Shown: in pieces, positions 1 to 6,443 of the stretch | Layout: each line of letters begins with the position of its first letter | Numbering within the stretch: position 1 is the stretch's first letter | DNA from: Verrucomicrobiota bacterium | Lineage (GTDB): Bacteria; Verrucomicrobiota; Verrucomicrobiia; Verrucomicrobiales; DEV007 | Length of the DNA stretch: 7,773 nt | Reading direction: 5' to 3' | NCBI GenBank assembly: GCA_020630835.1 | Contig: JAHDIL010000003.1 | Span: 6,546-14,318 of the forward strand | Program-made: the position numbers and the translations under genes | Notes under the pieces: model-generated | Databases searched by the model: none | The model's input: only the letters and a program-made list of their open reading frames with translations | What the model was told of the DNA's origin: nothing

Positions 1-596
1 ATTTTAGGAATTTCCGCAAAGATGGTATCAAGGCGATTAACATCGAGGAAGGAAATACCCTGATCGATGTAAAACTGACCACTGGCGATGATGAAGTGGT
101 GCTCGTCACGAACAGTGGCTTTTGCGTGCGCTGTAGTGAGGATACCGTCCGGTCTATGGGGCGGACATCTACTGGTGTTATGGGGATCCGTCCGGGCGAG
201 GGGGATTTCCTGGTTTCTCTAGAGGTAGTGGAGTCTGAGCACCAGCTGCTCGTCATTAGTGAAAATGGCATTGGTAAGCGAACTCCGTTCGAAGATTACC
301 CAACGCGTGGTCGTGGTGGTAAGGGTGTTATTACCATGAAGGTCACTGAGAAAACTGGCAAAGTGATCAGTGCTGTGAAGGTGAATGAGGGAGATGAGCT
401 CATGCTGATGACGAATGCGGGTCAGTCGGTGCGCATCAAGGCAGCTGAGGCACGGCTTGCTGGCCGGAACACCTCAGGTGTGATCCTCATGAAAACAAAG
501 CAAGGCGAACTGATTCAGGACGTTGCCCTTGTTGTAAGTGACGATGATTTGGCCGGAGACGGTGAAGAAAGCGAGTCGGAAGAGTCTGCAGAATAA
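1..596 (+). CDS. gyrA: DNA gyrase subunit A, C-terminal part (5' end outside window)
   Basis: The reading frame enters from the left edge (first full codon at position 3) and stops with TAA at 594-596, giving about 197 visible residues. They match the GyrA C-terminal beta-propeller, which wraps DNA so that gyrase can introduce negative supercoils. Repeated blade signatures are visible: a 'GDDEVVLVTNSG' strand pair, then 'VRSMGRTSTGVMGIRPGEGD', then 'GIGKRTPFEDYPTRGRGGKG', and finally 'AGRNTSGVILMKT'. The RGRGGKG stretch resembles a GyrA-box and, with the MGR...GV.GI pattern, favours GyrA over ParC. The protein ends in an acidic tail (SDDDLAGDGEESESEESAE), a known feature of many GyrA proteins that modulates DNA wrapping. 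The GTG at 96 lies inside the domain and is not the start. The catalytic tyrosine and the N-terminal breakage-reunion domain lie outside the window. The next gene is convergent, 24 bp away. Confidence 0.95.
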   Translation, partial: FRNFRKDGIKAINIEEGNTLIDVKLTTGDDEVVLVTNSGFCVRCSEDTVRSMGRTSTGVMGIRPGEGDFLVSLEVVESEHQLLVISENGIGKRTPFEDYPTRGRGGKGVITMKVTEKTGKVISAVKVNEGDELMLMTNAGQSVRIKAAEARLAGRNTSGVILMKTKQGELIQDVALVVSDDDLAGDGEESESEESAE

Positions 597-620
597 TCGG
601 GACGTTTTAGAGTCACGTTA

Positions 621-2222
621 TCAGCGACCTTTCAGGATGCGGATGATTTCCTGAAAAGTTTCCTCTTTCCGGTGTATGGCGTGGCCTACTCCATCGATCA
701 CTGTTTCAGACTGGACGCCTTCTAGATGGGAGCTGCGGTAGGAGACCACGCCGTCTCCAGACTTTCGAACGTCCTTGCGACCGGCAGGCCGGATGTTCCC
801 CATGATGGAATGGAGGGCGACACCCTTGTTGAGGTTGAACGCATTTGCATTGATGCTCAGACTAGCTGCGCCTTCTTGGAGGTTAACCACTGCCGTATCG
901 CCTTTGCGCAGCAGTTGCATCGCTAGTGGTGTTAGGTATTCCCGATTGTCGCTGAGCAGGCTGTTTGACATATGCAGCAATACTTGCGGGACTTTGATCG
1001 CTTTTGCTACTAACTCGATGGGAGCAAAATCGGCAAGTCGGCTTCCTCGGTGAGGTGTAGCGATAAAGACAACTCGTTTGACCTGATCTATCGGCTCAAA
1101 GAAAACCATGGACTCTAGGAGTTGCTGATCTTCAGTGCTCATGTCTAACTCTTCAGGTGACACGGTAAAAAGCTTGTCCCAAGTATCCTTGCCAGAGGTT
1201 TGGATCATCGCTTTAGAAAGCAGCCCCCCCATGCTGTGGCCTACTAGGGTGATGCGGGTATCGGGCGCTCCCTGAGAAGCGCGGTAGGCGATTAGATCAT
1301 GAATTTCACGCCGTAGTTCTGATGCTAGATACGGGATCGGGGCACCGGTTGGGTAGCCAAAAAGCCAAAATTCGTAGCGGTTGCGCAAATCTTCATCGCG
1401 GAAAAAGCTGTTGAGCGCTTTATCCCAAGTGGTGGGATCGGAGAAAATACCATGGGTTAGAATCACGACTTCTTTGTCAGGCCCGAAGGATGAGGCACGT
1501 GTGAGTCCCAAAAACTGAGAATACTTATCGAAGTTCACTAAGGCTCCAAAATCGAGAAGCTCACCTGCCCGGTCCTGGAAGTCACGTGCCAGAGGGGCAG
1601 TGAAGTTGGCGGCCAGCGGCATGGTGGCGCTGCCCACCGGCACTTGCCCTACCCGTGTCGGATCCAAGAGCTCTAAAACAGGCTTTCGCGGCTGATCTAG
1701 ATTTAAGACAGCGGTGACTGGGATCCAGATCCCATGTGTCGGCAGCATCGGGTCATTTTCCGACTTTGGTAGGTGCACAGAGAGAGGGACTCCGAGCCCC
1801 GACACCTCCACCGGTTTGATCTGCCCTGATCTCAGTCGGATAAATTCTGTGGGTATTAGCTCATCAATGGCGGAGAGTTGATGAATTGTTCGTCCTTGGA
1901 CCTTTAGAGCGGACGCTCCCTCGCTGGTTTGCAAGAGGGGGCGATCAGATGGGCTTCTCTGAAAGGTGTCGGTGATTTGTAGCAATGATTGGCGGGTGAC
2001 TTTGTTTAGTTCCTGTAGTTCGCGAGGGGGCCTTAAGTGCGCCCAAGTTTTGCTGGCTTCCCCTAGGGCGACGGTATCACTCGCGCTTTCGCTGTCCCAG
2101 TTGATCCTTACCGATTTTGGCGTTGCGCAGGAGGCGCCTGCTATACCACAGCAAATCGCCATTATCCGCAGCAGCGAGGTAGCTGGAGACTGAGCTGACT
2201 TGTCCTTTTGAATGGCATTCAT
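621..2222 (-). CDS. Alpha/beta-hydrolase (PGAP1/lipase-like) predicted lipoprotein
   Basis: The gene encodes about 533 residues from the ATG at 2222. This start is chosen because it begins a signal sequence: a polar n-region with K5, K8 and R19, a short hydrophobic core (IMAICCGIAGAS) and a lipobox-like site ending at Cys32. The lipobox is weak (Ala-Gly-Ala-Ser-Cys, no Leu/Val/Ile at -3) but fits the broad lipoprotein pattern. Residues 33-250 are an unassigned domain. The hydrolase follows: oxyanion-type 'LTHGIFSDPTTW' (His257), 'FWLFGYPTG', nucleophile elbow GHSMGG with Ser330, 'IATPHRGS' at about 388-395, a probable acid at Asp490 in 'GDGVVSYRSSHLEG', and a catalytic His at 514 or 517 in 'GHAIHRKEET'. 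This resembles PGAP1/DUF676-like serine esterases. Substrate is unknown; a lipid or ester in the envelope is an inference. The frame stays open for 150 codons upstream of 2222, but that part lacks protein-like composition and runs antisense to the next gene. Only a weak purine stretch (AAAGAGA) precedes the ATG. A later ATG at 2162 would also keep a short signal peptide. Confidence 0.82.
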   Translation of the reverse strand: MNAIQKDKSAQSPATSLLRIMAICCGIAGASCATPKSVRINWDSESASDTVALGEASKTWAHLRPPRELQELNKVTRQSLLQITDTFQRSPSDRPLLQTSEGASALKVQGRTIHQLSAIDELIPTEFIRLRSGQIKPVEVSGLGVPLSVHLPKSENDPMLPTHGIWIPVTAVLNLDQPRKPVLELLDPTRVGQVPVGSATMPLAANFTAPLARDFQDRAGELLDFGALVNFDKYSQFLGLTRASSFGPDKEVVILTHGIFSDPTTWDKALNSFFRDEDLRNRYEFWLFGYPTGAPIPYLASELRREIHDLIAYRASQGAPDTRITLVGHSMGGLLSKAMIQTSGKDTWDKLFTVSPEELDMSTEDQQLLESMVFFEPIDQVKRVVFIATPHRGSRLADFAPIELVAKAIKVPQVLLHMSNSLLSDNREYLTPLAMQLLRKGDTAVVNLQEGAASLSINANAFNLNKGVALHSIMGNIRPAGRKDVRKSGDGVVSYRSSHLEGVQSETVIDGVGHAIHRKEETFQEIIRILKGR

Positions 2223-2326
2223 TCTCTTTAGAGGCGCATGGGAACGATTCAGGCGGAACGGAGTAAAAGCAAATGCACAAATTGCGTAAGATACGTCACA
2301 CTGGGAAGTTTTTTGCTGTAAAGAAA

Positions 2327-2342
2327 TTGAAAAATCTTTCAA
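2327..2342. promoter_or_regulatory. Inverted repeat, possible operator in the divergent promoter region
   Basis: The sequence TTGAAAAATCTTTCAA has perfect 6-bp arms (TTGAAA and TTTCAA) around a 4-bp centre. It covers most of the proposed -35 box of the rightward promoter and lies between two divergent genes, a typical place for a dimeric regulator to bind. The AT-rich composition means a chance palindrome is possible. No regulator gene is present in the window. Confidence 0.3.
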
Positions 2343-2366
2343 CCTTCTCGCTTTTTCTGGTATAGA
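2338..2366 (+). promoter_or_regulatory. Candidate extended -10 promoter for the proton-channel operon
   Basis: A TATAGA -10 box at 2361-2366 is preceded directly by TGG (2358-2360), the extended -10 TGn motif. A weak -35 (TTCAAC, 2338-2343) lies 17 bp upstream. Transcription would start near 2373, leaving a leader of roughly 57 nt before the ATG at 2430. This leader contains no clear Shine-Dalgarno sequence. The assignment rests on consensus matching alone. No equally good promoter was found for the divergent lipoprotein gene. Confidence 0.35.
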
Positions 2367-2429
2367 AATGCCCCGCGCGGTCTGTGTGACCCCGTGATAA
2401 GACGAATCTAGAACTCTCAACCATATCTC

Positions 2430-3842
2430 ATGAATTTTCAGTGCCCTTCCTGTAACGCTACGCTTCAAGGAACGCCAGAGTTGGCAGGTAAGACCGTGAA
2501 GTGTCCTATGTGCTCTTCTAAGATCCAGATCCCTGAGGATTTCGGTAAGCCGCCGGAGCCGGATGCGGCCGGGGATAAAGCTGCTGCGGAGTCTACGGAC
2601 TCCGCGACCCAAAATTCGCCGAAGAAAGACCGCATCGACTTTCAGCCGATCAAAGGCAAGCACCCCTCTCACGTAAACATCTGGATTGCTGGGGGTATCG
2701 GGATGGGGGTAGCCGGACTACTATTGCTAATCGTTTGGGTGGGGTTTGCTCCGGCGCAGGATGCTGAGTCAGTAGGGGCTACCGGCTACATTTATCAGCT
2801 ACTCCTCCAGCGGGGGTGGTCGCAAGTCGTCACCTTCTTCCTCATGTTCTGGTGTCTCGCTATCCTGGTGATGAAATTCCTCAATATTCTGCGTCAAGAG
2901 AGGGCTATGCTTCTCGTGGCGTTACCGGATACAATTGGCAAGGAAATCGACCTGCAGAATTTGGGCGAGTTTTACAAGAATCTTCTCACTTTTCCGAAGA
3001 ACCTTCGCAACACCTACCTGATTAATCGTCTGCGCAAAGCGCTTGAATTTTTCTACATTCGCCAGAATAACCCAGAAGTTGCGCAGATGATTACGACGTC
3101 ATCTGAGGTGGATGCGGCAAAGGTTGCCGGCAGCTACTCAGTAGTGAAGGTTTTTCTCTGGGCTATTCCGATCATGGGATTCATCGGGACGGTTCTCGGT
3201 ATCGGGGCCGCCATCGGTGGTTTCGGCGCGGTTTTGGATGGCGGTTCCGACATGGATGCTATCAAAGGCCCTCTTCAGGAGGTTCTTGGCTCCATGGGGC
3301 AGGCGTTCGACACGACACTGGTGGCGCTTGTGTTTAGCATTATTCTTAGCTTCCCGGCGGCATCCCTGCAGGGCCGGGAAGATGACGTGGTCATCAGTGT
3401 GGATGCATATTGCGTGGACAACCTCTTGAAACGTCTCGATGACGGTGGAGCTGCCTCCAACTTTGGCGGAAACTCCGATGCCGGACTGATGAAGGCAATT
3501 GGCGAAGCCATCTCTGAAAATCAAAGCGAAATCATGCAGCGCTTTGAGGCGGCGCAAAAAGATATGTCGCTTAACCTCACCAATCATACCGAGCAGTATG
3601 AAAAGGTGGCCAAAACTGTCGATAAGCAGATGCAAGCTATCGATGAACGGGCAGAGAAATATGAGCAGCGGCTCGATGACGAATTTTTCGATACACTCGA
3701 TCGCCTACGTCGTGAGTCGGTCACTGCGGTAGATCGTCAGATGCGAGCTCTCTCTGAGGGTATTGTCAACCTCAACGAGGTGCTTGGTGATCTCAATGGC
3801 AAGCAAGTCGTGGTGAAGAAAAAGGGCCTTTTCGGAAGATAA
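2430..3842 (+). CDS. MotA/TolQ/ExbB-family proton channel protein with N-terminal zinc ribbon
   Basis: This 470-residue protein is the predicted stator-like channel subunit of an ion-driven inner-membrane motor. Residues 1-35 form a zinc ribbon (Cys5-P-S-Cys8 and Cys25-P-M-Cys28), a type often found at the N-terminus of planctomycete and verrucomicrobial proteins. A low-complexity linker (about 36-80) follows. Hydrophobic segments lie at about 84-106, 131-152, 237-265 and 290-312. The last two carry the family signature: 'IPIMGFIGTVLGIG' with Thr254 and 'GQAFDTTLVAL' with Thr296, matching the pore threonines of ExbB (Thr148 and Thr181 in E. coli, as known for that family). The 153-236 loop and the 313-470 tail should be cytoplasmic. 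The tail is charged and helical (about 355-455) and ends in a basic KKKGLFGR. Four membrane segments with the N-terminus inside recall MotA more than three-segment ExbB. The ATG directly precedes the ribbon; no Shine-Dalgarno is seen. It leads a three-gene operon with two ExbD-like genes, 50 bp from the next. Confidence 0.9.
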   Translation: MNFQCPSCNATLQGTPELAGKTVKCPMCSSKIQIPEDFGKPPEPDAAGDKAAAESTDSATQNSPKKDRIDFQPIKGKHPSHVNIWIAGGIGMGVAGLLLLIVWVGFAPAQDAESVGATGYIYQLLLQRGWSQVVTFFLMFWCLAILVMKFLNILRQERAMLLVALPDTIGKEIDLQNLGEFYKNLLTFPKNLRNTYLINRLRKALEFFYIRQNNPEVAQMITTSSEVDAAKVAGSYSVVKVFLWAIPIMGFIGTVLGIGAAIGGFGAVLDGGSDMDAIKGPLQEVLGSMGQAFDTTLVALVFSIILSFPAASLQGREDDVVISVDAYCVDNLLKRLDDGGAASNFGGNSDAGLMKAIGEAISENQSEIMQRFEAAQKDMSLNLTNHTEQYEKVAKTVDKQMQAIDERAEKYEQRLDDEFFDTLDRLRRESVTAVDRQMRALSEGIVNLNEVLGDLNGKQVVVKKKGLFGR

Positions 3843-3892
3843 TGCGTTGCCGTTTGTAGCTTTGTCTCCTGTGAGTTCCAACATTCTTTGAT

Positions 3893-4723
3893 ATGGCGCG
3901 ACGTGGTGGTAGTGACGGAGAATCCGTCAACCTTTTCCCTTTCCTCAGTATCCTTGTCTGCATCATCGGATGCCTGACGTTGATCATTGTTGTGGTCAAT
4001 ATGGTGGCCATGCAGCAGGCGGATGGGAAAACTCCGGAGGAGGTCGAGCGTTCGCGGGAGTATGTAGAATTGCAGAAAAAGCGAGAAGAAGCTCAGAAAC
4101 AGGCTGCAGAGGCGCGTGAGCGGTTTGATAATCTGATTCTTGAAAATCAGTCGCAAGTGGACAAGCAAAAGAAGCTTGCCCAGCTCAAGGAGCTTCTGGA
4201 AACCTCTGACGTTGAGAAGACGAGAGAAGAACTTGTGGCACGCATCAATCTCGCCCAGCGGGCGAAGCAGAAACTAGCTAAAGACGAAGAGACTCTAGCG
4301 GCGGAAATAAAGGAGAAGGAAGAAGAAATCGCTCGTCGAAAGCTCCCGCCTGAAGCCGCAAAATTGCAGGTGCGTCCTACCGGGTCCAGCACCAATACGA
4401 AGCCCTTTTTTGTCGAGCTTTCCTCTGCCGGTATCTACATTCACCGCAGTGTTTCGGCAGAACCTGAAATGATTACGGTAGCTATGCTCAATCAGAGTGA
4501 GGAATTCATAGCCTTTCTCCGCGAGATTGCCGCTCAGCCATATAATCGACTTATCTTTCTTGTCAGAGGGAGCGATCAGGTTGTCAATACATTGAACCAA
4601 GCGACTCGCGTCGTCACACTCTTTAACCAGCAGAATGGGACAGAGATAGTGCCAGGTAAGCTTCCCCTACCGAGTGACGGGAAAGTTGATCTATCTGTTT
4701 TTGCGAAATTTCTAGAACCTTGA
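3893..4723 (+). CDS. ExbD/TolR-like membrane protein with periplasmic coiled coil (Ser in place of the motor Asp)
   Basis: The 276-residue product has a short basic cytoplasmic N-terminus (MARRGG), one membrane helix at about 17-40, a charged Glu/Lys/Arg-rich coiled coil at about 49-150, and a globular periplasmic domain at about 168-270. The motif 'NLFPFLSILVCIIG' at 13-26 aligns with ExbD/TolR 'TP(F/L)xD', but residue 19 is Ser where those proteins have the proton-carrying Asp. The C-terminal part contains 'KPFFVELSSAGIYIHRS' and 'RLIFLVRGSDQVVNTLNQA', the latter similar in pattern to the periplasmic beta-alpha unit of TolR/ExbD. No OmpA-like peptidoglycan-binding motif is seen. It sits 50 bp after the channel gene and 40 bp before a second ExbD-like gene. 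The start is the first ATG and directly precedes the membrane helix; no clear Shine-Dalgarno is present. The family assignment rests on topology, motif and gene context. Confidence 0.8.
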   Translation: MARRGGSDGESVNLFPFLSILVCIIGCLTLIIVVVNMVAMQQADGKTPEEVERSREYVELQKKREEAQKQAAEARERFDNLILENQSQVDKQKKLAQLKELLETSDVEKTREELVARINLAQRAKQKLAKDEETLAAEIKEKEEEIARRKLPPEAAKLQVRPTGSSTNTKPFFVELSSAGIYIHRSVSAEPEMITVAMLNQSEEFIAFLREIAAQPYNRLIFLVRGSDQVVNTLNQATRVVTLFNQQNGTEIVPGKLPLPSDGKVDLSVFAKFLEP

Positions 4724-4725
4724 TT

Positions 4726-4741
4726 CTAGTTCTGTAACTAG
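4726..4741 (+). other. Small intergenic hairpin between the two ExbD-like genes
   Basis: CTAGTT and AACTAG form a perfect 6-bp stem around the loop CTGT, starting 2 nt after the stop codon at 4721-4723. T4725-G4742 (wobble) and T4724-A4743 can extend the stem to 8 bp. No U-run follows, so it is not a standard intrinsic terminator. It could stabilise mRNA or tune translation of the downstream gene, whose start is 22 nt beyond the 6-bp stem. It may be chance. Confidence 0.3.
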
Positions 4742-4763
4742 GAAAATATCCCCCTTTAAAAGT

Positions 4764-6437
4764 ATGGCCAGAAGACGACGAGCCGAAGAAGAGCGAAGCA
4801 TGGATTCGCTCATGGATGCGCTGACGAATGTCGTTGGTATCTTGTTGCTTATCCTTATTGTTCTCAGTCTTAATATCACAAACTCGGTGGTCAAAGTGCT
4901 AGAGGACCTTCCTGAGGTCTCAGAAGAGCAACTGGAAGAAATGCGAAAGAGCGAGGACGAGGCTAAAAAAAATCTCGATAAGCTTAAACAAACGGAAGAT
5001 AACTTCACCGAAAATATCAAGACCCCAGAGCAAGTGTTAGAGATTGATCAGGAGATTGCGGAGCTCGAAAGTGAGAACAAAGAGCTTATAGAGAAGCGCT
5101 CTGATCTAGATGAACTGAACAAAACACTAGTCTCTCTCGAATCCGATAATGAGACAGCTTCCAATCGCGTCTCTGAGGCAGATCAAAAGAACCGAGAGCT
5201 TGCTGCCATTCTTGCGCAGACGCCAGAAGTGGCGCCTGTGGCAGCCCGCGAGATTAAGATGCCTAACCCGAGGAAATCGGATCCCGAGTCTGCTATCCAT
5301 TATCTCTTCTGTAAAAACAACAAGCTCTACTACGTCGGGGATCCCTACACGCACGGCCTGAGTATTCGAGATGTCATTGAGAAAAACCAGAGCGACTTTT
5401 TGGCCTCTAGTGGGAAACTGGGTGATTATGTTTATCCTGTGTATAAAGCTCAGGTTGGAGACAAGCGGTTGGAGGCTTACCAGGAAGATTTGCGGTTGAC
5501 TCGCTCGGGAAGGAAAAAGTTGGCAGCTTGGGAGGAATTAAATCTCACCTGGACGAATGGGAAAGGCGAGGCTGCAGAGGAGAAAAACGTCATCGACCGT
5601 ATTGTTAACGCAGACGGCAAGGCAACCGTGAACGTCTCGAGATTCCGCTACGATATCGACAAAATCCTTGCTTACTTCAAGGAGGACAAAGGACCGAGGG
5701 ATTTCATCTATCGGGTTCGTCAAAACGGAACGTCAGATACGATAAACTTCGGAGTAGAGCCCCGGCCCGAGGGCGGATGGACGTCAGAGCAGTTTCTCAG
5801 TGAACAGGGAGAGTTTACGGCCATCTGTCGCAAAGCGGCCAGCAGTCGTTCGGTCATTTTCTACTACTATGTGGCTCCAGATAGCTTTGAAACCTATTTG
5901 GCAGCCCGAGATCGCACCGAGTCTTTCCGTATAGGTGCGGGGTGGCAGATCTTCTCAGGAGATAAAATAGAACCTCGCCCTCAAGCTAAGCGGCAAAGTG
6001 TGGAGTGGGACTTTGCCAATATTGACCCTCAGGTATACACACAGCATGCGAACGTGATTGGGCCTAAGTTGATCGAAGCGCGCAATAATGAATTCAGTTC
6101 ATTCGGCAATACCATTGCTTCCCTCGTTCCCAAGGATGCGCCGGACCAGGCCGCTAAGGATGAGTTTATGACCAAGCTAGGTGCTGAGAGACGCTCGTAT
6201 AATTCGCGCTACACGCAGAACTGGGCTTTGAATGTGTATCGCACAGCTTTGGCAGCTCAAGAGGTAAGGCCGAGCCGAGAGGAAATTGCCCTGCAGATTC
6301 ATCCTCCCCAGGTCCCTGGTATACGGCGGCCTGCTAGCTTGCCGAGTAAGCCAACGCCTCCGCCGGACCCAAACAAGAAGCCACCACCTAAGAAGCCAAC
6401 GACGCCGGCGCCCAGCGGAGGTATTACCCTCGACTGA
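4764..6437 (+). CDS. ExbD/MotB-like membrane protein with coiled coil, periplasmic domain and Pro-rich tail
   Basis: This 557-residue protein has the same plan as the preceding gene product but is twice as long. A basic N-terminus (MARRRRAEEER) is followed by 'SMDSLMDALTNVVGILLLILIVLSL' split across about 12-36, a single membrane helix (about 20-38). Asp18 sits just before the helix, at the position of the proton-carrying Asp of ExbD, TolR and MotB. A strongly acidic coiled coil fills about 45-150. The periplasmic part (about 160-500) includes 'AIHYLFCKNNKLYYVG' and 'RSVIFYYYVAPDSFETYLAARD' followed by 'GAGWQIFSGDKI'. The last 45 residues are Pro/Lys-rich (PPPDPNKKPPPKKP) and may span or contact the wall. 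No OmpA-like domain is seen. It is the last gene of the operon and ends 6 bp from the convergent ligase gene. The ATG is 40 bp after the previous stop; the closest AGGA-like sequence (4740-4744) is too far away and partly in a hairpin. It is very probably the functional Asp-bearing partner of the channel, but what it acts on is unknown. Confidence 0.78.
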   Translation: MARRRRAEEERSMDSLMDALTNVVGILLLILIVLSLNITNSVVKVLEDLPEVSEEQLEEMRKSEDEAKKNLDKLKQTEDNFTENIKTPEQVLEIDQEIAELESENKELIEKRSDLDELNKTLVSLESDNETASNRVSEADQKNRELAAILAQTPEVAPVAAREIKMPNPRKSDPESAIHYLFCKNNKLYYVGDPYTHGLSIRDVIEKNQSDFLASSGKLGDYVYPVYKAQVGDKRLEAYQEDLRLTRSGRKKLAAWEELNLTWTNGKGEAAEEKNVIDRIVNADGKATVNVSRFRYDIDKILAYFKEDKGPRDFIYRVRQNGTSDTINFGVEPRPEGGWTSEQFLSEQGEFTAICRKAASSRSVIFYYYVAPDSFETYLAARDRTESFRIGAGWQIFSGDKIEPRPQAKRQSVEWDFANIDPQVYTQHANVIGPKLIEARNNEFSSFGNTIASLVPKDAPDQAAKDEFMTKLGAERRSYNSRYTQNWALNVYRTALAAQEVRPSREEIALQIHPPQVPGIRRPASLPSKPTPPPDPNKKPPPKKPTTPAPSGGITLD

Positions 6438-6443
6438 GTGGCT

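Noticed and set aside
726..1053. Two + strand open frames opposite the hydrolase gene
   Set aside because: They lie antisense to the conserved C-terminal hydrolase region, overlap each other and show no domain.
2285..2295. CGTA-AGA-TACG short palindrome in the divergent region
   Set aside because: Only 4-bp arms; expected by chance in 200 bp.
2327..2366. TTGAAA (2327-2332) as -35 paired with TATAGA (2361-2366)
   Set aside because: The spacing is 28 bp, far from the usual 16-18 bp. The weaker TTCAAC at 2338 has correct spacing.
3138..3635. 165-codon open frame on the minus strand
   Set aside because: It is fully antisense to the strongly conserved channel domain and its translation shows no family features.
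4147..4395. Ser/Phe-rich minus-strand open frame
   Set aside because: It is the reverse complement of a Glu/Lys-rich coiled coil, which gives long Ser/Phe/Leu-rich shadows.
2430..6437. Calling the operon a Zorya anti-phage system
   Set aside because: The MotA-like channel with a cytoplasmic tail is reminiscent of ZorA, but the partner proteins lack the peptidoglycan-binding domain of ZorB, and no ZorC, ZorD or ZorE gene is in the window.
2430..6437. Calling the operon flagellar MotAB
   Set aside because: There is no OmpA-like domain, there are two small-subunit genes, and no flagellar gene is nearby.
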